From Mycobacterium sp. 852013-50091_SCH5140682 (lineage in GTDB: Bacteria; Actinomycetota; Actinomycetes; Mycobacteriales; Mycobacteriaceae), in assembly GCF_001665685.1 (NCBI RefSeq), contig NZ_LZTB01000039.1, positions 42,685 to 106,684 of the forward strand: 64,000 nucleotides of DNA, read 5' to 3'. The position numbers and the translations under genes were made by a program. Of this stretch, positions 24,208 to 30,798 are shown piece after piece (position 1 is the first letter of the stretch; each line of letters opens with the position of its first letter). The notes below the pieces were generated by a model. It did not search any database and was not told the origin of the DNA. It saw only the letters and a program-made list of their open reading frames with translations.

Positions 24208-24622
24208 CCGTAGAGACCGCATCGCCCAGGACCGCGCGGCCGAAGCCGCGGCCGTCTGCGGCCCTCTGACACGGCGCGACGGCCAATGCAATTCGTCCGG
24301 GGGTACGAGCGAGGAAAGCAACCACGAATGCCTCTGTGTGCGGCCAGACGGGCACCAGGGCGACGAACACGGCTGCCCGTGTGGAAACACCTGGACGGAC
24401 CCGCAGCGGCCCGCTGAGAGCTCGGCGGGACGACCGAAGGCGTCCGTGTACGCGCAGGAGACCATGGTCGGCACGTGGGTCTGGTGGATCACCTCAACCG
24501 GCAATCACGCCACGCTGGCCAAGTCGGTGCGCGGGTACGCCACCGAAGCCGCGGCACTGCGGTCCGCTCAGGCCGTCGCCGGACTCGGTGAGCTCGAAAT
24601 CGACGAGAGGAACCGGCGATGA
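24200..24622 (+). CDS. Uncharacterised Cys-rich protein, 140 residues
   Basis: The first half contains several Cys and His (CGPLTRRDGQC, HECLCVRPDGHQGDEHGCPC) that suggest a zinc-binding fold. The second half is a small alpha/beta region (WVWWITSTGNHATLAKSVRGYATEAAALRSA). The family is not recognised. It overlaps its neighbours by 4-8 bases. Confidence 0.6.
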   Translation: MDDRRDRIAQDRAAEAAAVCGPLTRRDGQCNSSGGTSEESNHECLCVRPDGHQGDEHGCPCGNTWTDPQRPAESSAGRPKASVYAQETMVGTWVWWITSTGNHATLAKSVRGYATEAAALRSAQAVAGLGELEIDERNRR

Positions 24623-24975
24623 GCGATCGCATCGAAGCCGTCATCGCCGAAGCGCTCCGCATCGATGCGGATGACGCACCTGACTCGTGGTCGCAGAAGG
24701 TTTGGCCGCACCGCGCCAGAGTCGTCCTCGCTGCGCTCAAGGCTGCCCGTATCGCCGTCGTGGAACTGCCGGATCCGGTCCTGCACCCGCGCCACCAGGA
24801 GCGGGTGTGGGAGGTCGGGGACTCTCACGTCATCTTCAGCGAGAAGTGGGGCGACATCCGCGCCGATCTGGACTACGACAACGGCGATGACGACCCGCTG
24901 AAGCCGAGCGACGCGGAAGCATTCGCTGCGGCTCTGCTCGCGGCTGCCGCTGACGCCGCGGGGGCATCCCAATGA
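24619..24975 (+). CDS. Uncharacterised protein, paralog of the 17990 gene
   Basis: 118 residues. It shares with the 17990 product an N-terminal helix, a VVELPDPV strand, an IRADLDYDN element and an Ala-rich C-terminal helix. It is coupled by ATGA to its upstream neighbour. Function is unknown. Confidence 0.6.
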   Translation: MSDRIEAVIAEALRIDADDAPDSWSQKVWPHRARVVLAALKAARIAVVELPDPVLHPRHQERVWEVGDSHVIFSEKWGDIRADLDYDNGDDDPLKPSDAEAFAAALLAAAADAAGASQ

Positions 24976-25169
24976 GCTTCGAAGCCAAGCACCCGGGTGT
25001 GTGCGGATTCTGCGGTGAGTTCTTCCCGGCCGGCACAGAACTCCGTGCCAGCGAGGACGACGGTTGGGTCCACTCGCCGACATGCCCCGAGCCTGTGGAC
25101 GACGAACCACAGCGCAACGAACGTAAATGCCCGGATTGCTTCACCATTCACGCAGGAGAGTGCCTGTGA
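24972..25169 (+). CDS. 65-residue double zinc-ribbon protein
   Basis: CGFCGEFFPAGTEL followed by HSPTC, then CPDC and ECL, suggests two zinc sites. This arrangement resembles the small ribbon proteins common in actinophages. Overlaps both neighbours by 4 bases. Confidence 0.55.
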   Translation: MSFEAKHPGVCGFCGEFFPAGTELRASEDDGWVHSPTCPEPVDDEPQRNERKCPDCFTIHAGECL

Positions 25170-25381
25170 GCAGCTACGACGATCTGGGTGGTGGCCGAAC
25201 CATCCCCGCGGCCTATGACGGGTGTATTCATCGGCCGTGCACCGAGTGCGGTGCTCAACCCGATGAGGTGTGCACTTTCGAGGTGCAGGTCCCGTCACCG
25301 TCCGGGCCGAGGACGGTGCGGAAGCAGCGGCATTGCCCGTGCGTGTCCCGAACCAAGACCCCATCGGAGGCCAGCGCGTGA
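25166..25381 (+). CDS. 71-residue zinc-binding protein
   Basis: GTG start. HRPCTECGAQPDEVC then HCPC provide a Cys cluster of the type seen in short phage proteins that begin with a C-x2-C-GA-x3-V-C pattern. Function is unknown. Confidence 0.55.
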   Translation: MSSYDDLGGGRTIPAAYDGCIHRPCTECGAQPDEVCTFEVQVPSPSGPRTVRKQRHCPCVSRTKTPSEASA

Positions 25382-25587
25382 CCGCATCAGTCACCGATGT
25401 CGTCGATCAGCTCGTTGCCATTCGTAAGGCGAAGGGGCTCAAGCAGGCCACTGTCGCCAAACGCATGTGCGTGACACGTCCGATGGTGTGCCACATCGAA
25501 CGTGGTTACCGCACACCGAACATCAGCACCTTGTTGCGTTACGCCGACGCGATAGGCGCCCGCATCACCGTGGAGGCTGTCCAGTGA
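25378..25587 (+). CDS. Xre-family HTH protein
   Basis: 69 residues from GTG, essentially a single HTH_3 domain: LVAIRKAKGLKQATVAKRM, VTRPMVCHIERG, TPNISTLLRYADAIGARI. It could be a middle-gene regulator. It is tightly coupled to neighbours and distinct from the Cro-like protein. Confidence 0.85.
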   Translation: MTASVTDVVDQLVAIRKAKGLKQATVAKRMCVTRPMVCHIERGYRTPNISTLLRYADAIGARITVEAVQ

Positions 25588-26579
25588 CCGAGCTGCACAG
25601 GTGCGTGGTGCACGCGGGCCGATGCTTGGGCACCGAGCTCGACAATCGCGGTACCAAGCACGCCGCGATCGTCACCGACGAAGGCCAGTTGTGCGAGAAG
25701 TGCACTCAGCACGTCTCGAAGATCATCGGCCGCCTCGTGGACGACTGGTTTGCCCTGGACGGACTACTCGGGGAGAAGCAATCCCAGCAAGGTGTCCGGG
25801 TGTCGTACACGGCCAGCCCGGGTGTCCCGCTCAACACCGACGCTGAAGCCAAGCAGGTCCAGATGGTCGAACTCGTCGACCTGGCAGCGGACATCGTCGC
25901 TGCCGCCATCGACAAGGACCACAACCCGCCGGCCAAACGGCGTCGCAGGTTGCAGGCCGGTGTCGCCCTGGTCCACCCCAACCTGTCGGTGCTGCTCGAA
26001 GCCCCCGCCGACTGGGTGCTGCGCTGGGACCGCTCCGGTGAGGTCCACGGTGAAGACCCCACCGAATACGTCAAGATCGGGCCCGGCAAGTACCGCGGCC
26101 TGGACCGCGACGGCAACGAACTCGACGGCACCGGCGGCCGCTACGTCCTAATGTCCGGCGTCGACATCGCACTCGAACTGTGGAAGCTGCACGACCTGGT
26201 CCTCGGCATGCGAGGCGAACGCAAACGCGACCAACGCGACCACATGGCCACCCCATGCCATTGGTGCGGATACCGCAGCCTCTACCGCGACCACGGCGCC
26301 GATCTCATCTACTGCACCCGCTGCCCCAAGGGCTCACCCGGAGCCAGCGGATATCCCCTTGAGCGTCACAAAGAGCTGGAAAAACGATCGGAGTTCTACA
26401 TGAAGGTGTTGCGTGAGCAGGAATTGGACACGGTGAAATGGCTTCTGGCCGAGAAGGAGTGGCGCATACAGGTGAATTCGTGGTTGGCGGCCGAACGACT
26501 CTGGCGCCTCACCCAAGCCGCCACCGTCGCCGGGTTCACGGTCGACGAATTCCTCGCGGCACTCGACAGGGTCGCCTGA
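25584..26579 (+). CDS. Uncharacterised 331-residue protein with zinc fingers
   Basis: GTG start. The N-terminal region has Cys/His sites (HRCVVHAGRC, CEKC) and a C-terminal CHWCGYRSLYRDHGADLIYCTRC forms a zinc ribbon. The end is helical with two Trp-rich segments. The family occurs in actinophages beside an Xre gene and a HTH gene, as here. A nucleic-acid-binding role is likely, but no enzymatic motif is visible. Confidence 0.6.
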   Translation: MTELHRCVVHAGRCLGTELDNRGTKHAAIVTDEGQLCEKCTQHVSKIIGRLVDDWFALDGLLGEKQSQQGVRVSYTASPGVPLNTDAEAKQVQMVELVDLAADIVAAAIDKDHNPPAKRRRRLQAGVALVHPNLSVLLEAPADWVLRWDRSGEVHGEDPTEYVKIGPGKYRGLDRDGNELDGTGGRYVLMSGVDIALELWKLHDLVLGMRGERKRDQRDHMATPCHWCGYRSLYRDHGADLIYCTRCPKGSPGASGYPLERHKELEKRSEFYMKVLREQELDTVKWLLAEKEWRIQVNSWLAAERLWRLTQAATVAGFTVDEFLAALDRVA

Positions 26580-26986
26580 TGCCCGACGAGTACACCACCC
26601 CAGAACGGTGGCCCTGGCGTGGTGATTCGAAACTCGGCCAGATCCAACGCATCGCACTCGCCTACAGGTCCCTCTGCGAATCACTGGTGTTCGGCGCTCT
26701 GCCCGATCCCCAAGCGGCACTGGCCGCTGAGGACGCCGAATGGATCAAGTACGGGCACCACTGGGTGAAACCCAGCTCGGCGCCACAGCCTGACCTTGAG
26801 GAGTGGGTGAGTGTCCGCGACTGCGCCCACTACATCTCGCAGTACTACCCGTGCACGCCCCGCAACGTCCACGACTGGATCCAACGCGGCCACATCGAGC
26901 ACAAGATCCTCGCGGACGGCACAGCTGTCGTGCTGTGGGGATCGGTCATGGACTACGACCAACGCCGAAACCACAAGGCCGGATGA
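26579..26986 (+). CDS. Uncharacterised protein with C-terminal HTH
   Basis: 135 residues. The C-terminal region (VSVRDCAHYISQYYPCTPRNVHDWIQRGHIEHKI) resembles a MerR-type or excisionase-like helix-turn-helix. The N-terminal half is uncharacterised (ALAYRSLCESLVFGAL). TGATG coupling at the start. Confidence 0.6.
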   Translation: MPDEYTTPERWPWRGDSKLGQIQRIALAYRSLCESLVFGALPDPQAALAAEDAEWIKYGHHWVKPSSAPQPDLEEWVSVRDCAHYISQYYPCTPRNVHDWIQRGHIEHKILADGTAVVLWGSVMDYDQRRNHKAG

Positions 26987-27030
26987 CGCAATCACTCAGT
27001 ATCGGCCAAACAACCACAGGAGAAATTCGG

Positions 27031-27489
27031 ATGTCGGCACCAGAGAAGTACCGCAAGAAACCCGTCGAGATCGATGCAATGCTGTGGGATGGCACGGCTG
27101 ATGCGGCCACGCCGATCATCAACTGGGCGCTCGAAAACGGCGTCACCATCACCTACCACTGCCCGGATGGCGATGCCTGTCGCCGCGACACGCACGTGCT
27201 GATGGTGAGCACCCTCGAAGGTGCAATGGCGGCAATCCCCGGCGACTGGATCATCCGAGGTGTCGCGGGTGAGTTCTACCCGTGCAAGCCCGACATCTTC
27301 GCGGCCACCTACGACGCGGTCCCAACCGAAACGGCGATGACACGCGACGAAGCCATCGACCACGTCTGGGGATTGTCGATGCAGGTCGCCGGCGAGTTCT
27401 GTGTTGGGCGCACCGAAGAGGACGCCCTGGAGCGGGAGACCCGCGAGGCACTCCAGGCCCTGGGCGTAACCGATTCCGAGCTGACGTAA
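27031..27489 (+). CDS. Uncharacterised phage protein, YRKKPVEI family
   Basis: 152 residues. The YRKKPVEIDAMLWDG opening and the later GDWIIRGVAGEFYPCKPDIFAATY are typical of a small phage family with a beta-rich fold. AGGAGA lies 8 bases before the ATG at 27031. An ATG at 26983 overlapping the previous stop would add 16 residues and is less likely. The gene ends CTG ACG TAA inside the first copy of the 13-bp module. Confidence 0.65.
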   Translation: MSAPEKYRKKPVEIDAMLWDGTADAATPIINWALENGVTITYHCPDGDACRRDTHVLMVSTLEGAMAAIPGDWIIRGVAGEFYPCKPDIFAATYDAVPTETAMTRDEAIDHVWGLSMQVAGEFCVGRTEEDALERETREALQALGVTDSELT

Positions 27490-27500
27490 GGAGACGAACG

Positions 27501-27818
27501 ATGCCCGACTGGCACGGAACAACCGGCCGCGATGACCTGGTAGGCGGCGGCGATGCCACTCAGTTCAGCACGACGATCGAGGGTGTCACGCTCTGCTCGA
27601 TCGAGCCGTTCACCGACGACGAGCGCGAGGCGCTCGGCGCGTACTTCCGCATGCTGTGCGCCGCGAAGGAACTGCGTCACCGCGGCGTCAAAGACCTCTG
27701 TGCGCGGTGCGGACATGAGAGATACGCGCACTCCCCATTCCACGACGGGCATTGCATCGCCTACAAGCCACCAGGTGGCGACTATGCCTGCAATTGCACG
27801 GAGTTCGTGAGCAGCTGA
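27501..27818 (+). CDS. Uncharacterised Cys-containing protein, 105 residues
   Basis: The C-terminal half has CARCGHERYAHSPFHDGHCIAY and CNC, a probable zinc-binding site. The N-terminal half includes FTDDEREALGAYFRML. It is preceded by a copy of the 13-bp module and followed directly by another. Confidence 0.6.
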   Translation: MPDWHGTTGRDDLVGGGDATQFSTTIEGVTLCSIEPFTDDEREALGAYFRMLCAAKELRHRGVKDLCARCGHERYAHSPFHDGHCIAYKPPGGDYACNCTEFVSS

Positions 27819-27837
27819 CTGACGTAAGGAGATAACC

Positions 27838-28098
27838 ATGAAGTTCATCTACAAGTACAAGCTCGACCCCCAGGAAGAGCAGATACTCTCGCTACGCGGC
27901 CCGGTGCTCAGTGCTGGCGTGCAAGGCGACGACATCATGGTCTGGGCCGAGCACGACGACGAAATGTCGCCCCGCAAGGTGCGCGTCAGCACCAGAGGAA
28001 CAGGCCACGCGCTGGATGGTGCAGACGAGGGCCAGTTCATCGGAACGGTGTTCCTCGGCTCGCTGGTGTTCCACATCTTCGCCAACTACGCGGGCTGA
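27838..28098 (+). CDS. DUF7352-like small protein
   Basis: 86 residues that begin MKFIYKYKLDP and end with a hydrophobic FIGTVFLGSLVFHIFANYAG stretch, a pattern shared with a recurrent phage family. It is probably beta-rich. Its stop TGA lies inside the third copy of the 13-bp module. Confidence 0.6.
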   Translation: MKFIYKYKLDPQEEQILSLRGPVLSAGVQGDDIMVWAEHDDEMSPRKVRVSTRGTGHALDGADEGQFIGTVFLGSLVFHIFANYAG

Positions 28099-28117
28099 CG
28101 TAAGGAACGATGACGAG

Positions 28118-28312
28118 ATGAGTGACAACCCGATCAGTAGCAGCGCCTCGTTCAACGTTGAATTCAACGATCCCGACGACGCGCGCCGGGTGAACGAACT
28201 CATGCGCGACGGCCTGCAGTTCCAACAGGCTGTCGACCAACTGGAACTACGCCCCAATGAGCACTTCACCGTCACACGCACCGACCTGGGGCCAGACGGC
28301 AGGCTGACGTAG
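28118..28312 (+). CDS. 64-residue acidic protein
   Basis: The sequence SFNVEFNDPDDARRVNELM then LQFQQAVDQLELRPNEHF is not assigned to a family. It ends CTG ACG TAG within the fourth module copy. Confidence 0.55.
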   Translation: MSDNPISSSASFNVEFNDPDDARRVNELMRDGLQFQQAVDQLELRPNEHFTVTRTDLGPDGRLT

Positions 28313-28322
28313 GGGACGTGTG

Positions 28323-28505
28323 ATGAACAGCGACGATGACGAGGACATTGAGCCCGATGAGCAGGTGGGCTGCATCGCCGAGCAGCTGCACGTGGCGTAC
28401 CAGGACGGCTATGCCGCTGGGATCGCTGCGGAGAAGGAACGCCGCAACAGTCGGGAGAGACGAAACCGCAAGCTGCGCAAGCTCCGACCGCGCAGGCTGA
28501 GGTAA
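28323..28505 (+). CDS. 60-residue charged protein
   Basis: An acidic N-terminus (NSDDDEDIEPDEQ) and a highly basic C-terminus (RRNSRERRNRKLRKLRPRRLR). The polarity suggests a nucleic-acid or partner-binding role. It ends in the fifth module copy. A GTG at 28320 is an alternative start. Confidence 0.55.
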   Translation: MNSDDDEDIEPDEQVGCIAEQLHVAYQDGYAAGIAAEKERRNSRERRNRKLRKLRPRRLR

Positions 28506-28514
28506 GGAGTGGCT

Positions 28515-28625
28515 ATGGACTGCATTCTCTGCTGGCTCATCCAACAGATGGGATTCGAGCCGAAGCCGCGCCGGTATCGCACCAGCGACCCTGAGCGCTA
28601 CGAGCACACATGCAACGGCAGTTGA
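28515..28625 (+). CDS. 36-residue CxxC peptide
   Basis: MDCILCWLIQQMGF followed by a basic tail, with a third Cys near the end. It is placed between the fifth and sixth module copies, which support translation. Confidence 0.5.
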   Translation: MDCILCWLIQQMGFEPKPRRYRTSDPERYEHTCNGS

Positions 28626-28643
28626 CGTAAGGAGGAACCGACG

Positions 28644-28871
28644 ATGGCCGCTGAAGTACTCATGGAGAGCTACGTTCTCGCGACGGGCTATGCGGCGTTG
28701 ATGGGTGCGGACTCAGCGAGTCAGCACCTGTTCGCGCGTCGCTACGACCAGCCCGTAACCGTTGATCAACTCGCGCTCGACTGGGCCGAGTTCCGGAAGG
28801 CGTCACGCTCGATCCTGGACGCCCCGGACCGATGCGAGCACGGTGGTGATCCCGGCAAGTGCTCAGCCTGA
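28644..28871 (+). CDS. Uncharacterised protein, 75 residues
   Basis: A helical N-terminus (SYVLATGYAALMGADSASQHLF) and a C-terminal CEHGGDPGKC loop. It is the last gene before the late promoter and is preceded by the sixth module copy. Confidence 0.55.
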   Translation: MAAEVLMESYVLATGYAALMGADSASQHLFARRYDQPVTVDQLALDWAEFRKASRSILDAPDRCEHGGDPGKCSA

Positions 28872-28892
28872 CGGCAGTGGCGTGTCGCTGCG

Positions 28893-28920
28893 TTGACCGA
28901 TCGGCACGCACGCGTATAGT
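28893..28920 (+). promoter_or_regulatory. Strong sigma-A-type promoter ahead of the late genes
   Basis: TTGACC and TATAGT are separated by 16 bases, the best promoter match in the window. Transcription would start near 28927 in the 152-base gap after the early genes, just upstream of a terminator and the late operon. Confidence 0.7.
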
Positions 28921-28963
28921 GCAGGCAAGGACAACTGTGCCCAATTCCGGGTACTGAGAACGC

Positions 28964-28995
28964 AACGCCCCGTGAGCCTTCCGGCCCGGGGCGTT
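28964..28995 (+). terminator. Terminator just downstream of the late promoter
   Basis: AACGCCCCG (28964-28972) and CGGGGCGTT (28987-28995) form a perfect 9-bp stem with a 14-base loop. It lies about 40 bases after the predicted start of transcription, so the default product would be a short RNA of about 70 bases unless antitermination occurs. Confidence 0.7.
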
Positions 28996-29023
28996 CTGCG
29001 TATGACGACCCCGGGAGTGTGCG

Positions 29024-29236
29024 ATGGCTGCACCTGATGATCCGATCGGCACGGTCCGAGCCACGAAGGGCGTGCTGGCAGTGCGGGCACCAGCGTCCAG
29101 CGTCCAGCCCGATGTAGACGACGATGAACTCAGCTGGTTCATCATCGACATCGGCGGCGCCGGAGACCTGTTCGATCTGCACACCGAGATGATCGAAGAC
29201 CTCATCGCCACCTGGCCCATCGTGTACCAGCCCTGA
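29024..29236 (+). CDS. Uncharacterised protein, 70 residues
   Basis: First gene after the late promoter-terminator element. A C-terminal segment LSWFIIDIGGAGDLFDLHTEMIEDLI is the main recognisable feature, probably an amphipathic helical region. No known family. Confidence 0.55.
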   Translation: MAAPDDPIGTVRATKGVLAVRAPASSVQPDVDDDELSWFIIDIGGAGDLFDLHTEMIEDLIATWPIVYQP

Positions 29237-29242
29237 TGCCAC

Positions 29243-29488
29243 ATGACCGCAGGACGTGAGACCACACCCAAGGACGCGGCAGCCACCCAGCGACTCATGG
29301 AGTACTGGGCGCACGGCAAGGGCGCGGCCAAGATCGACTGGGGCACACCAGGCGACTTCAACCGCTGCCGAGCGGAACTCGGCAAGTACGTACACGGCGA
29401 CCAGCTCGACGGCCTCTGCGCCAACCTCCATCACCGCGCCACGGGTGCATGGCCAGGCCACGCTGCGACCGAACAGGGTAAGCACTGA
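29243..29488 (+). CDS. Uncharacterised pre-terminase protein, 81 residues
   Basis: AAATQRLMEYWAHGKGAAKIDWGTPGDFNRCRAELGKY is a pattern found in small actinophage proteins located next to the HNH/terminase genes. A role in packaging is inference from position. Confidence 0.6.
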   Translation: MTAGRETTPKDAAATQRLMEYWAHGKGAAKIDWGTPGDFNRCRAELGKYVHGDQLDGLCANLHHRATGAWPGHAATEQGKH

Positions 29489-29676
29489 TGGCCTGGATGG
29501 CAGAGCGGGCCACTGCAGACGACGTTCACGTCACTCCGCGCGGCGACCTCATCGACCATCCACTGACGGCTGACTGTGTCTGTGGCCCAACGCTTGAACC
29601 TGTGGAGCGCGACGACGGGACGTTCGGCTGGCTGTACACGCACCACAGCCTCGACGGTCGGGAGCGTGAGGAGTAG
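29488..29676 (+). CDS. Uncharacterised protein, 62 residues
   Basis: Acidic protein with a CVCGP element and DDGTFGWLYTHHSLDGR. TGATG coupling to the preceding gene, and the HNH gene begins at the base after its stop. Confidence 0.55.
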   Translation: MAWMAERATADDVHVTPRGDLIDHPLTADCVCGPTLEPVERDDGTFGWLYTHHSLDGREREE

Positions 29677-30045
29677 GTGCCCCGCGCCCCACGCCGCTGC
29701 CCAGGTGACAACGGCAACTGCCCGAACCTGATCCGGAACACGCGTTACTGCCCAGATCACACAGTCGCTTGGGCGGGCGAACGCACGGCGTCCAGTCGCA
29801 TCACCTCGGAGAGGCGCTGGAAAGAGGAAGTTCGCCCGCAGGTTCTGCAGGCGGCCGGCTACCAGTGCCAGATCCAGTACCCCGGCATCTGCACCGGGTA
29901 CGCGACGACGGTCGACAAGAGAGAGCCAGCAGCGCGGCGCCCAGACCTCGCCTACGAGCCGACGAACTGGCAGGCGGCATGCGACGCGTGCAACGAGCAC
30001 AAGGCGCGCACCGTCGATCGTGGCCCCAGCAATCGGCCCTCCTGA
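29677..30045 (+). CDS. HNH endonuclease of the packaging module
   Basis: 122 residues from GTG. Zinc-binding Cys (CQIQYPGICTG, CDACNEHK), an EVRPQVLQAAGYQC opening and a degenerate His/Asp centre TTVDKREP. HNH proteins next to terminase genes cooperate with the large subunit at cos in several phages. The position immediately before the packaging region supports this role. Confidence 0.82.
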   Translation: MPRAPRRCPGDNGNCPNLIRNTRYCPDHTVAWAGERTASSRITSERRWKEEVRPQVLQAAGYQCQIQYPGICTGYATTVDKREPAARRPDLAYEPTNWQAACDACNEHKARTVDRGPSNRPS

Positions 30046-30297
30046 GCCGTCGCCGCGCCGCGCCTGACCCCCAGGCCCTCCACCCCCTCCCCGGGGACAA
30101 GAGGGGACGCCGCGTAGTTCTGTGAAAAATGCTCTGTACGGGTTGGGGAAATTTTCGGGCGCCCGAAAAGAGCGGCGCCGATAGCCCCGAAAACGCCTGC
30201 CGCGCAGGGCATTTGGACCGATCAGATCTGTTGTGCCGCAACATTTTTCATCGCTCCCGACATGGGAACTGCATCTTTCCTGACATAGGAGCCCGCC
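30046..30297 (+). other. Non-coding packaging region, putative cos
   Basis: This 252-base gap between HNH and the terminase small subunit contains a perfect 18-bp palindrome (TTTTCGGGC and GCCCGAAAA, 30152-30169). A further CCCCGAAAA lies at 30197-30205. TGAAAAATG at 30122-30130 is repeated inverted as CATTTTTCA at 30242-30250. Such repeats near the terminase are expected at a cohesive-end or terminase-binding site. The cut position cannot be read from sequence. Confidence 0.4.
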
Positions 30298-30792
30298 ATG
30301 CCCGGACCGACTGCGAAGGACCCGACTCTCCGTGGACGTCGGAACAAGACGACGACCCGCGCGACGCTGAGCAAGCCGGACGCCGAGACCGCGGAGAAGC
30401 CGAAGCTGCCGAGCAGTATCGATTGGTACCCCGAGGTGGTCGCGTGGTGGGACGACCTGTGGACGTCGGAGCCCCGCAAGGAATGGATCGACGTCGACAC
30501 GCACCTGCTGTACGTCGCGGCGCGGCTGTACCAGATGATGCTGGATCCGGAGACGAAGCCGACCGCCGCGAAGGCGTTGGCGGGTGAGTACCGGCAGATC
30601 CTGGTGCAGTTCGGGCTGACGCCGATGGCGCGGCGGACTCTGCAGTGGGAAGTGCTGCGGGTCGAGGGCGAGAAGCAGAACGCGGCGCGCAGAGCGTCGG
30701 CGGGCGCAACCTCAACGACGGCGGCGAAGGCGACCCCCCAGGCGGCCGCCCGCGTCGACCCGCGCAAGAGGCGCCTAGCAGCCGTGCAGTAG
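30298..30792 (+). CDS. Terminase small subunit
   Basis: 164 residues. A basic N-terminus (DPTLRGRRNKTTTRATL) is followed by a helical core with EVVAWWDDLWTSEPRKEWIDVDTHLLY and PMARRTLQWEVLR, the pattern of P27-type small terminases in actinophages. It recognises phage DNA and loads the large subunit encoded next. Confidence 0.85.
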   Translation: MPGPTAKDPTLRGRRNKTTTRATLSKPDAETAEKPKLPSSIDWYPEVVAWWDDLWTSEPRKEWIDVDTHLLYVAARLYQMMLDPETKPTAAKALAGEYRQILVQFGLTPMARRTLQWEVLRVEGEKQNAARRASAGATSTTAAKATPQAAARVDPRKRRLAAVQ

Positions 30793-30798
30793 CGCGCG

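Larger units (their letters stand above)
27481..28634 (+). repeat. Six copies of a 13-bp stop/RBS module
   Basis: Consensus CTGACGTAAGGAG occurs at 27481-27493, 27819-27831, 28095-28107, 28304-28316 (CTGACGTAGGGGA), 28497-28509 (CTGAGGTAAGGAG) and 28622-28634 (TTGACGTAAGGAG). Each sits 6-13 bases before a start codon and overlaps or abuts the stop of the preceding gene. The stop lies in different frames (TAA, TAG or the TGA inside the module). It supplies the ribosome binding site and resembles in concept the start-associated sequences of cluster K mycobacteriophages, with a different sequence. Confidence 0.8.
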
